DNA from: Verrucomicrobiales bacterium
GTDB lineage: Bacteria > Verrucomicrobiota > Verrucomicrobiia > Verrucomicrobiales > DEV007
Direction of reading: 5' to 3'
Length of the DNA stretch: 6,565 nt
Assembly (NCBI GenBank): GCA_023253615.1
Contig: JALRFZ010000432.1
Coordinates: forward strand, 1 to 6,565
Shown here: positions 1-6,050 of the stretch, piece by piece
Position numbering within the stretch: position 1 is the first letter of the stretch
Layout of the letters: each line of letters opens with the position of its first letter
Notes under the pieces: generated by a model
Database searches by the model: none
Told to the model about the DNA's origin: nothing
What the model saw: the letters and a program-made list of their open reading frames with translations, nothing else
Position numbers and translations under genes: made by a program

Positions 1-1987
1 GGAAACCGATCCAGGAGGAATCGTTGTTGTCTTCGTGGACATCGGCCACGTAGGTGGCGTTCATCCCTTTGCGCCCGAGATAAAGGTGGACACGGAACTT
101 GTATTCGTCCTCGAGCACCATTTTCCAGATGATTTCCTTGCCGTCGAAGGAGGGTGGCTCCTCGAGGCGCAGGAATTTCCGGGGACGGTGGCGGAAACGC
201 GGATCCGGGTTCTCGGGGACTTCCTTCCAGGCATGATAGAAGAAAGTGATGGGATTCTGGATGTATTGCCCTTCGGCGTTCTTCAGGAAGATCTCGACGC
301 GTGCTTCGGGGCCGTAAAAGACGGCGTCGTACTCGGGCTCCGAGAGCCGGTGGATCTCGGTCCAGTCCTTGTTGGGCTTGAAGGCGTAGAAAGGTTCGCC
401 GGAGATTTCAGGCCGGGGAGTGGCGAGCTTCACGTTGATGTTGGCGAGGGCGGCGACATCATCCTGGCGCTTCTGTGGCATCAGCGAGGTCACCTCGGTC
501 TCCTCCTCGTTCCCCCGGAGGAGGGAGACGAGCGAAGGCATCTGGCGGCCGAGGGTCTTGTTCGCGATTTTCTTCGTCATCACGTCGAGGAACTCGGTGC
601 TCTTCTCGGCGGGCTGGATGTAGGTGCGGATTTTCCGGCGACCCAGTTTCTGGCCGATTTCGGCGGCGATGTCCTCGTCGACGAAGTCTTCGAAATCGGA
701 AAAGATGTAGAGCGAATCGATCTTCTCCTCCATGAGGAAATCGGTCGCGACGATGAGGCTGCTCCCGTCCCATCCCCGTCCGGTGGTGATGAACTGGTTC
801 GGGCGGGTCTTGAAGGTCTCGATGAGGCGGTCGACGTAGCGCTGGGGCGCCTTCCGGGGGAGATCGTGCCAGAGGAACCAATAGGGGGTGTGGGTTTTGT
901 AAACCGGATCGTAGGGGACGACTTCCTCGGGGATGATGAGACGCGCCTCGCCTTCGCGGTTGTCCTGGGAGAGAAGCATGTTGCGGACGTAAACGATGGG
1001 CGAGTCCTTGAAATTCTTGTCGACTTCGCGCACCACGGCGGGCAGGAATTCGGCCATGGATCCGGAGACGTCGAGGATGACGCCGAGGACTTCGCCCTCC
1101 ATGGGTTGGCCGAACATCATTTTCGACGCGGTGGAGGTGGGCATGCCGAGGCTCATCGAGGGGTTGAACTGCATGCCGGTCTGGACGGCGACATCGGCCA
1201 CGGGGACATCGACGCTGGAGACGGAGAAGGAAGAGGTCGTGTTGACGGAAATGATATCGGCGACGGAGGAGTTGACCGCCGTCGTGGGTTCGAGGGTCGG
1301 TTTGTCCATCTTCACGTTTTCGATCATTTCCTCCTGCTGCTGGGTGGCGGAGGAGGCGACGATCTGCGGGGGGACGCGCGGAGGTGTCTGCGTGACGACT
1401 AGGGTCAGGGCGACAAAGATGGCGACGTGCACGAGGACGGTGATGGTCAGCGAATTGAATTTGTCACGGCGGATCGTCGATTCGCGGCGGAGGCGGGCGG
1501 CTTCTTCGGCTTCCCGCAGGGCCTCGGTCTCTTGGTTGGAGAAAGCCACTTTCGGCAGGGAGATGGGGCTGCTGGTGGCTCCATCCCCTGTTTTCTTCAG
1601 GAGCGGAGCAGCCGCCTGACCGTGGGAGGAGCGGACGAGGGCGTCGGGTGCCTCGTCGTCGAGATCCTCGGCGGTGAGAGCGACCGGAGCCTGGGGCGCG
1701 AGGGCGGAAAGCTCCTTCTGATAGGCGAGGGAAGGCGCGTGCCCGGGATCGATCTCCAGGGCGGTGGCGACGAGGGCACCGGCTTGTTCGATGGCTCCGA
1801 CGGCGGCATAGGTCTTCGCCGCGGCGAGCCACGGTGCGGCCTCGTGGGGGATGGCTTCGCCTTGGTTGACGACGTCGACGGCCGCTTCATGACGCCCTTC
1901 GGCGACGAGGGCTTGGACGAGGGCGAGGCGCAGTTCCCAGTTGCCGGGATCGGCGGAAAGCGATTGGGTGAGTTCCGGGATGCTCAT
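1..1987 (-). CDS. TPR-like/TM/von Willebrand factor A domain protein, 3' end outside the window
   Basis: The minus strand is open from ATG at 1987 to the window edge (662 codons, no stop), so the C-terminus is missing. Residues about 12-93 read like two or three TPR-type helical hairpins (for example LRLALVQALVAEGRHEAA, then ALEIDPGHAPSLAYQ). One hydrophobic segment spans about 180-201 and is followed at once by a Pro-rich stretch (PPRVPPQIV), as in TonB N-termini. A Ser/Thr/Val-rich linker then leads to a vWA domain from about 298. Its MIDAS motif is complete: DVSGS with D306, S308 and S310, a likely Thr at 401/402 and Asp431 in FSDFEDF. The predicted topology is cytoplasmic TPR and periplasmic metal-binding vWA. 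Beyond about 470 the protein is unassigned. vWA domains mediate metal-dependent protein binding; the partner is unknown. ATG 1987 has no Shine-Dalgarno sequence but lies just before the TPR-like helices. The frame is strongly supported by MIDAS and the TM segment; the biological role is not known. Confidence 0.88.
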   Translation of the reverse strand, partial: MSIPELTQSLSADPGNWELRLALVQALVAEGRHEAAVDVVNQGEAIPHEAAPWLAAAKTYAAVGAIEQAGALVATALEIDPGHAPSLAYQKELSALAPQAPVALTAEDLDDEAPDALVRSSHGQAAAPLLKKTGDGATSSPISLPKVAFSNQETEALREAEEAARLRRESTIRRDKFNSLTITVLVHVAIFVALTLVVTQTPPRVPPQIVASSATQQQEEMIENVKMDKPTLEPTTAVNSSVADIISVNTTSSFSVSSVDVPVADVAVQTGMQFNPSMSLGMPTSTASKMMFGQPMEGEVLGVILDVSGSMAEFLPAVVREVDKNFKDSPIVYVRNMLLSQDNREGEARLIIPEEVVPYDPVYKTHTPYWFLWHDLPRKAPQRYVDRLIETFKTRPNQFITTGRGWDGSSLIVATDFLMEEKIDSLYIFSDFEDFVDEDIAAEIGQKLGRRKIRTYIQPAEKSTEFLDVMTKKIANKTLGRQMPSLVSLLRGNEEETEVTSLMPQKRQDDVAALANINVKLATPRPEISGEPFYAFKPNKDWTEIHRLSEPEYDAVFYGPEARVEIFLKNAEGQYIQNPITFFYHAWKEVPENPDPRFRHRPRKFLRLEEPPSFDGKEIIWKMVLEDEYKFRVHLYLGRKGMNATYVADVHEDNNDSSWIGF

Positions 1988-2017
1988 GAAGTTCGTGTCT
2001 GAAAAGTCGGGATCGGG

Positions 2018-2046
2018 ATTATTTCCGTTTTTCTTGGCATTGGCCA
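2018..2046 (-). promoter_or_regulatory. Candidate sigma-70 promoter of the vWA gene
   Basis: Read on the minus strand, TGGCCA (2046-2041, 4 of 6 matches to TTGACA) is followed after 17 bp by AATAAT (2023-2018, 5 of 6 matches to TATAAT). Transcription would begin near 2011, giving a leader of about 24 nt with no Shine-Dalgarno sequence. The -10 box lies in a locally AT-rich patch of a GC-rich region. Consensus matching alone supports this. Confidence 0.35.
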
Positions 2047-2126
2047 GCCCAAATTGTGACATGAATTCCGTGAAACGACGCGCAAACGCGCCTTGGAGAG
2101 TTTTCCGGGGGAGGGACGATTTCCCC

Positions 2127-2147
2127 GGGGCGAGGTCCCCTCGCTCC
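2127..2147. terminator. GC-rich hairpin downstream of tRNA-Thr, possible terminator
   Basis: Arms 2127-2135 and 2139-2147 pair over 9 bp (core GCGAGG/CCTCGC, one G-T wobble) around a 3-nt loop, 22 nt beyond the tRNA 3' end. No T-run follows on either strand, so it is not a classical intrinsic terminator. It could stop or process the tRNA transcript, or be chance in GC-rich DNA. Confidence 0.3.
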
Positions 2148-2168
2148 TCAGACCGCTGTGGAGAGGGA

Positions 2169-2240
2169 AGCCGAAGGGGGGAATTGAACCCCCGACCCAC
2201 GCATTACGAATGCGTTGCTCTACCCCTGAGCTACTCCGGC
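2169..2240 (-). tRNA. tRNA-Thr (anticodon CGU, reads ACG)
   Basis: The minus strand folds into a full cloverleaf of 72 nt. The 7-bp acceptor stem is GCCGGAG/CTTCGGC with one G-U pair. U8 and A9 follow. The D arm is GCTC-AGGGGTA-GAGC. The anticodon stem is ACGCA/TGCGT with loop TTCGTAA, placing anticodon CGT at 2208-2206. The variable loop is GGGTC and the T arm is GGGGG-TTCAATT-CCCCC. The discriminator at 2169 reads U, and CCA is not encoded. Position 37 is A after U36, the context for N6-threonylcarbamoyladenosine (t6A). TcdA, encoded about 2.4 kb away, converts that to the cyclic form. Confidence 0.96.
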
Positions 2241-2269
2241 GCGATACCCGTTCCGTAGGAAGGGCAGGA

Positions 2270-2297
2270 AACGTAATCGAGAGTGATCCGCTGTCAA
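2270..2297 (-). promoter_or_regulatory. Probable sigma-70 promoter of tRNA-Thr
   Basis: On the minus strand a perfect -35 box TTGACA (2297-2292) is followed after 16 bp by TACGTT (2275-2270, 3 of 6 to TATAAT). Transcription would start near 2263, about 22 nt before the mature tRNA. The consensus -35 and placement fit a housekeeping tRNA promoter; the weak -10 lowers confidence. Confidence 0.5.
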
Positions 2298-2360
2298 TGG
2301 CGGCGATGGGCTGGCGGAAAACGGTCTTTGCATTTGGGTTTTACGAGGAATCGGGGAAAA

Positions 2361-2388
2361 TGTCGTCACGTGCGGGCTGCTGGCGACA
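2361..2388. promoter_or_regulatory. Inverted repeat before the sigma factor gene, candidate operator or leader hairpin
   Basis: TGTCGTCA (2361-2368) and TGGCGACA (2381-2388) are inverted copies with one mismatch (a T-G wobble in RNA), separated by 12 nt. The second arm ends 21 nt before the sigma factor ATG at 2410. It is the only clear dyad in this spacer. Position suggests an operator or 5' UTR hairpin for the sigma/FecR operon, but no known motif is matched. Confidence 0.3.
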
Positions 2389-2409
2389 AAAACTCCCGAA
2401 AGACGAGAC

Positions 2410-2955
2410 ATGACCTCCACGGACAGGGAGCAATTCATCGAGCAAGTCCGCGAACATCACGCGGGACTGCGTGGATTCGTGCGCTCTCTTGGTGTCGATC
2501 CTCTCTGGGTGGATGACGTGGCGCAGGAAGCCTTTATCGTCGCCTACAACCGGCTCGATGAATTCGACCGCAGCCGGGATTTCGGGGCGTGGCTGCGTGG
2601 GATCGCCCGCAATCTCGTGATCAACGAGCGCCGCAAGGACGCCCGTCGCAAGCGAATCCTCTCGGACAATCTCACGGATGTCCTCCTCGCCTCGTCCTCG
2701 GCGAGCGACGATGAGCCGGAGGAAATGGGGGACGACGCCCTCGCCCGGTTGAATGCGCTGAAGGAATGTGTCCGGGCGTTGCCCGAAAAGAGCCTGCGGC
2801 TGCTCAAGAGCCGGTATGAGGAGGAGCGTTCCGCCCAGGACATCGCGGAGGCATTCGCCATGAATCCCCCGGCGGTGCGAAAGGCCCTCGAGCGTCTCCG
2901 CACCGCGCTCCGAGAATGCATGGAGGAGCGGATCGCTCTTTCCCCCGCCCATTGA
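2410..2955 (+). CDS. ECF-type sigma-70 family RNA polymerase sigma factor
   Basis: This 181-residue protein has the two-domain layout of extracytoplasmic function sigma factors, which direct core RNA polymerase to a small regulon. Region 2 covers about 8-77, with the core-binding helix around DDVAQEAFIVAYNRLDEF and region 2.4 at FGAWLRGIARNLVINERRK (58-76). An acidic Ser-rich linker (about 83-113) joins it to region 4 (about 115-172). There, ALPEKSLRLLKSRYEEERS leads into the helix-turn-helix SAQDIAEAFAMNPPAVRKAL (141-160), which reads the -35 element. Regions 1 and 3 are absent. Length is usual for the class. ATG 2410 starts just before region 2; the upstream bases lack a clear Shine-Dalgarno sequence. 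The FecR-type gene starts 8 bp after its stop, so the two are almost certainly co-transcribed and functionally paired. The regulon is unknown. Confidence 0.93.
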   Translation: MTSTDREQFIEQVREHHAGLRGFVRSLGVDPLWVDDVAQEAFIVAYNRLDEFDRSRDFGAWLRGIARNLVINERRKDARRKRILSDNLTDVLLASSSASDDEPEEMGDDALARLNALKECVRALPEKSLRLLKSRYEEERSAQDIAEAFAMNPPAVRKALERLRTALRECMEERIALSPAH

Positions 2956-2963
2956 CGACCTGA

Positions 2964-4601
2964 ATGAAACCGCCATCACATGACGACGAGTTGCTGCGCC
3001 GCCTCCTCCACGGAGAGGTGGACGAGGCTCTCTTTGCCGAGCTTGGCGGTCGCCTCGCTTTGGATCCCGGGCTCGCCGCCACTTGTGCCCGGGAGCTGGA
3101 GTTCTCCGAGTGGATCCGTCAGGCGCTCGCGGGGGATCCGGTGGAGGCGTCGCGTGCCCTGGCCGGGGCGATGGAGAGCTCCCGTCTCACGATGGAGGAG
3201 ATGATTGACCGCGCCCGCGAGGGATGCGCTTCCGTCTACGAGTGCGACCAGGTGGTGAAGCATCTCCGGGACTCCCCCACCGACCTCCGCGACCTGAGGA
3301 GGGCGCTCGCCGAGGAGGAAATGCTCCGGGCGGCCGTCTCGGTTTCAAAGAGCGAGCAGGCGTTCATCGAGTCCCTCGAGACCCGGATGTGGGCCGAGAC
3401 GAAGCAGGATCATTTCGTGGAGGATTTCGCGAAGCGGTTCGAACGTGAGCTGGCGGTCGTGGAGGAAGAACCGGTAAACGGAAAGGTGGTCGATTTCCCG
3501 GGTAGCTGGACCGGAACGTTGCTGAGGCTATCCGCCGCCGCCGCCGCCGCGGTGGCGATCGGGGCTTTTGTCGCGGCGAAGGTGGTGGCCGGCCGGGTCT
3601 CGCCGGGTCCTGCCATGGCTTCCGTGGTGAAAGCCACGCCCGACGCGATCTGGATGAAGGGCGCCTCTCCCCGCGGGGACGGCACCTTGCGGCCGGGTTT
3701 GTATGAACTGAAGAGCGGGATCGTCTCGATGCGGATGCCGGGTGGCGGCGAGCTGACGGTGGAGGGACCGGCGCGTTTCGAGGTCGGTGAGGATTCCTCC
3801 GCCGAGGTCCATGCCGGCATCGCGCTGGCACGCGCATCGAAGGAGGCGGACGGGATCTCGCTGCGCTCGCGGGGGCTGCACATTTCCGAGCCGGCGCGTC
3901 TGATCGGGATCGATGCGAGGGCCGAGGGGGCGACGGAAGCGATCGTTTTCAATGGAGACGGAGGAATCTGTCTCGACGGCAGCGGGAAGTGCCGGGAACT
4001 TTCCCAGTTCGAAGCGGTGAAGGCCGATCATCGGCGCGACCGGCTTGTGGACGTTCCCTACAACCCCCGGGCCTTCTCCAAGGCGTGGGCCATGGTGGCC
4101 GGGGTGGAAAACAACCTGGGTCCGGTGCGGATCGAGCTGCCGGGTTCCGTCATCTCTGCGGCCGGCGGCGTGGAGGGGGAGGTCCAGGTGTTCGTCGAGA
4201 ACGAATCTTTTCTCCCACAGGGTGGGTTGGAGGTCGATCAGGTCGCGGTGGGTGCCTTTGCCATGGCGGATTCGAATCCAGGCGAGGCGCTCGAAGCGAG
4301 CGGGGAGCTTCGGAGCTATTTGTTGCAACTGACTCCTTCGGAAGGGCCGGAGGCTGACGAAGAGGTGGAGACTTCCCTGACGTTCGATCATCCCGTGGTG
4401 GGGGTGATTTTCTCCTCCGACCGGCTGGAGAACTCGGATGCCGCGGTGGGCTCGGCCTTTCCGGAGGCGGGCGGGCGTCGCGGGCTCGATTCCGGCGAGG
4501 GGGAAATCCTCCTGAGCGAGGATCGTCGCACGCTCAATCTCCGGTTCCACGGTGGCGGCGGTCACGCCGAGCAAGTCAGGGTGCTGGTGGCGCTGAATTG
4601 A
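2964..4601 (+). CDS. FecR-type membrane protein with exported C-terminal domain, putative sigma factor regulator
   Basis: A 545-residue protein encoded directly behind the ECF sigma gene. Residues about 7-54 and 76-124 look like two copies of the short helical module (ELLRRLLHGEVDEALF...DPGLAA...) that opens FecR-type proteins in Planctomycetota and Verrucomicrobiota. Neither has the HxxxCxxC zinc motif of ZAS anti-sigma factors. A third helical stretch spans about 128-164. One Ala-rich membrane segment (189-209) predicts a cytoplasmic N-terminus and an exported remainder. The FecR domain starts near 218 and shows the family pattern: LRPGLYELKSG, then GELTVEGPARFEV. A separate beta-rich domain covers about 385-545, including SYLLQLTP, LTFDHPVVGVIFSSDRL (472-488) and a C-terminal VRVLV strand. 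FecR proteins classically relay an outer signal to an ECF sigma factor, so a membrane-bound regulator is inferred. No TonB-dependent receptor is nearby. Confidence 0.87.
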   Translation: MKPPSHDDELLRRLLHGEVDEALFAELGGRLALDPGLAATCARELEFSEWIRQALAGDPVEASRALAGAMESSRLTMEEMIDRAREGCASVYECDQVVKHLRDSPTDLRDLRRALAEEEMLRAAVSVSKSEQAFIESLETRMWAETKQDHFVEDFAKRFERELAVVEEEPVNGKVVDFPGSWTGTLLRLSAAAAAAVAIGAFVAAKVVAGRVSPGPAMASVVKATPDAIWMKGASPRGDGTLRPGLYELKSGIVSMRMPGGGELTVEGPARFEVGEDSSAEVHAGIALARASKEADGISLRSRGLHISEPARLIGIDARAEGATEAIVFNGDGGICLDGSGKCRELSQFEAVKADHRRDRLVDVPYNPRAFSKAWAMVAGVENNLGPVRIELPGSVISAAGGVEGEVQVFVENESFLPQGGLEVDQVAVGAFAMADSNPGEALEASGELRSYLLQLTPSEGPEADEEVETSLTFDHPVVGVIFSSDRLENSDAAVGSAFPEAGGRRGLDSGEGEILLSEDRRTLNLRFHGGGGHAEQVRVLVALN

Positions 4602-4607
4602 AGCGAG

Positions 4608-4633
4608 GGATCCGCCGCGATCGGGGGCGATCC
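4608..4633. terminator. Hairpin between convergent genes, possible bidirectional terminator
   Basis: The 33-bp gap between the stops of the FecR-type gene and tcdA holds GATCG-GGGG-CGATC (4619-4632) and an alternative outer pairing of GGATC (4608-4612) with GATCC (4629-4633). There is no T-run on either side, so a rho-independent mechanism is doubtful. Its place between convergent genes is the main support. Confidence 0.3.
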
Positions 4634-4634
4634 G

Positions 4635-5468
4635 TCAAGATCGCACGGAGGCGGCGAGGAGGATTTCGATGGCCTCGGCGGCTGCCGCGAAACCGAAGGT
4701 GCCTGTCACCGGCGTGGCCGAGCCGAATCCGGTCTCGCAATTGAGGCGCAGGTGAGCGCCTGGCTCGGGATCCTCCCGCACCGTGCCATCGGCCCACGGG
4801 TAACGCGCGTTTTCGATGCTGAAGACGGCGCGGACGCCGAAGGGCGCCCGGTGCGATTCGTCGGCGTAGCCGTGGTGTTGGCGCAATTCCTTCCGGACGA
4901 GGCGGAGGAGGCGGTCGTTCGTGGCAAAGGCGAGATCGTCGGCACGCACCGCCGCGGGATTCCGTTTTCCGCCCGCTCCGCCGGAGACGACGAGCGGTAG
5001 CCCGAGGTCGCGGCAGGTGGCGACGAGCAGCGCCTTCAGCCGGACATCGTCGATCCCGTCGACGACCGCATCGTAGCCCGTCTGCAACAAGGAAAGGGCG
5101 TTGCCCTCCGTGAAAAAGGAAGTGATTTCGACGACCTCGATCCCGGGATGGATCTGTCGCAAACGCTCCGCAATGACCGCGATTTTCGGCTGGCCGTAGG
5201 TGCCGGAGAGCGCGGGGAGCTGGCGATTCGTGTTGGTCACACAGATCTCGTCGGGGTCGATCAAGGTGAGGCGGCCCACGCCGCTGCGGGCGAGGGCTTC
5301 GGCTGTCCACGATCCGACACCGCCCGTGCCGATCACCGCGACGTGGGCACGGTGGAGACGTTCGAGCGCCCCGGCTCCGTAGAGCCTGGCCAGACCCGAG
5401 AATCGATCGAGATAGTCCGTCGAGAGTTCTTCGTGCAAGCGGGCACCTTGCTTTGGAGCCGCGGCCAT
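4635..5468 (-). CDS. tcdA: tRNA threonylcarbamoyladenosine dehydratase (TcdA/CsdL), E1-like
   Basis: TcdA uses ATP to cyclise t6A at position 37 of ANN-reading tRNAs to ct6A. The 277-residue protein has the ThiF/MoeB/E1 Rossmann fold, numbered from ATG 5468: nucleotide-binding GTGGVGS (47-53), Asp71 in LTLIDPD, the E1 signature NTNRQ (79-83), Lys95 in QPKIAVIAE, and VVDGIDDVRLK (135-145). TcdA-specific features are the N-terminal RFSGLARLYG, SGGAGG (162-167), FGVRAVFSIE (210-219) and the tail CETGFGSATPVTGTFGF, all closely matching E. coli TcdA (about 268 aa) as I recall it. An alternative ATG at 5522 adds 18 residues and has an upstream GGGAGGG, but it would overlap the rlmH start by 23 bp. 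ATG 5468 fits family length better. The sulfur-transfer partners CsdA/CsdE are not adjacent. Confidence 0.95.
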   Translation of the reverse strand: MAAAPKQGARLHEELSTDYLDRFSGLARLYGAGALERLHRAHVAVIGTGGVGSWTAEALARSGVGRLTLIDPDEICVTNTNRQLPALSGTYGQPKIAVIAERLRQIHPGIEVVEITSFFTEGNALSLLQTGYDAVVDGIDDVRLKALLVATCRDLGLPLVVSGGAGGKRNPAAVRADDLAFATNDRLLRLVRKELRQHHGYADESHRAPFGVRAVFSIENARYPWADGTVREDPEPGAHLRLNCETGFGSATPVTGTFGFAAAAEAIEILLAASVRS

Positions 5469-5499
5469 TGCAAGTTGGCGGGATGAGAAATTACCTCCG

Positions 5500-5940
5500 A
5501 TGAAGTGGCAGATCCTCGCCATTGGCAAACCCTCCCTCGCCTACGCCAAAGCCGGAGTGGAGGAGTACCGCAAACGGCTCGGTCGTTATGCGACGGTCGA
5601 TCTGATGCACGATTGGAAGGATGGCGGGTCGGAGAAAAACAGCGAGGTCCTCCTCGGCGCCAGCGAAGGTGCCATCCGCATCGCGCTGGATGAAAGAGGG
5701 GAGTCATGGACGACCGCGACCTTGGTCGAGCGGGTCCGCGAATGGCAGATGGGCGGGGTGAAGCGGGTCGCCTGGCTCCTCGGCGGGGCGGATGGCCACA
5801 CGCCGGCCCTGCGCGAGAAGGCCGATCATGTCGTGGCTATGAGCGGCTTCACCCTCCAGCACGAACTCGCGCTCGTCGTGCTGCTCGAGCAGATCTACCG
5901 GGTTCACACGGTGCTCAAGGGCGAGCCCTACCATCGCTGA
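5500..5940 (+). CDS. rlmH: 23S rRNA (pseudouridine1915-N3)-methyltransferase RlmH
   Basis: RlmH is a SPOUT-class methyltransferase that acts on assembled 70S ribosomes, using S-adenosylmethionine to methylate pseudouridine 1915 in helix 69 of 23S rRNA. The 146-residue protein begins MKWQILAIGK, as the family does (E. coli MKLQLVAVG). It carries the knot loop LLGGADG (93-99), MSGFTLQHELALVVLLEQIYR (114-134) and the typical C-terminal YHR (144-146). It is slightly shorter than the E. coli enzyme (155 aa), mainly through small internal differences. ATG 5500 is well fixed by N-terminal conservation although no Shine-Dalgarno sequence precedes it (ACCTCCG is the wrong polarity). It is divergent from tcdA, with only 31 bp between preferred starts, so any promoters must lie inside the neighbouring coding regions or be shared. 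Confidence 0.96.
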   Translation: MKWQILAIGKPSLAYAKAGVEEYRKRLGRYATVDLMHDWKDGGSEKNSEVLLGASEGAIRIALDERGESWTTATLVERVREWQMGGVKRVAWLLGGADGHTPALREKADHVVAMSGFTLQHELALVVLLEQIYRVHTVLKGEPYHR

Positions 5941-5946
5941 GGAGGC

Positions 5947-5978
5947 GGGGATCGCCCGCGCACCGGCCGGCGATCTCC
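5947..5978 (+). terminator. Hairpin directly after rlmH, possible terminator
   Basis: GGGGATCGCC (5947-5956) pairs with GGCGATCTCC (5969-5978) over 10 bp with one G-T wobble, around a 12-nt loop, six bases after the rlmH stop. The next bases are CGACCCG rather than T-rich. The position suits transcript termination or 3' end protection, but intrinsic termination is not shown. Confidence 0.4.
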
Positions 5979-6011
5979 CGACCCGTCACCTCCGATTGTT
6001 GAACTCGGGGA

Positions 6012-6040
6012 TTGGCTCGCGATCGGGAATGTGGTAGGTT
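6012..6040 (+). promoter_or_regulatory. Weak candidate promoter of the terminal membrane protein gene
   Basis: TTGGCT (6012-6017, 4 of 6 to consensus) and TAGGTT (6035-6040, 3 of 6) are separated by 17 bp. The -10 ends only 10 bp before ATG 6051, which would give an almost leaderless mRNA. The evidence is spacing and partial consensus only; read-through from rlmH is an alternative. Confidence 0.2.
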
Positions 6041-6050
6041 CCCGGCTGTT

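Noticed and set aside
35..1402. Long plus-strand open frame of 455 codons opposite the vWA gene
   Set aside because: It is antisense to a frame with a complete MIDAS motif and TM segment. Its product is a Gly/Asp/Glu/Val-rich string without domain patterns, as expected when GC-rich third positions remove stops on the opposite strand.
2105..2128. CCGGGG...CCCCGG inverted repeat between tRNA-Thr and the vWA gene
   Set aside because: Six-base GC-only arms with a 12-nt loop and no T-run on either strand; likely to occur by chance in this GC-rich spacer, and it competes with the stronger hairpin at 2127-2147.
2341..2979. Minus-strand open frame of 212 codons opposite the sigma factor gene
   Set aside because: Fully covers the well-supported ECF sigma factor on the plus strand and shows no motif of its own.
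3529..3549. GCC-repeat run resembling a trinucleotide microsatellite
   Set aside because: It encodes the Ala run of the FecR protein's membrane segment (residues 191-196); protein function explains it without invoking repeat instability.
2964..3600. Zinc-binding (ZAS) anti-sigma domain
   Set aside because: The N-terminal region has only scattered cysteines (41, 88, 94) and no HxxxCxxC motif.
3528..4574. Minus-strand open frame of 348 codons opposite the FecR-type gene
   Set aside because: His/Arg/Pro-rich composition with no recognisable domain. The plus strand carries a clear FecR pattern and an operon position behind the sigma factor.
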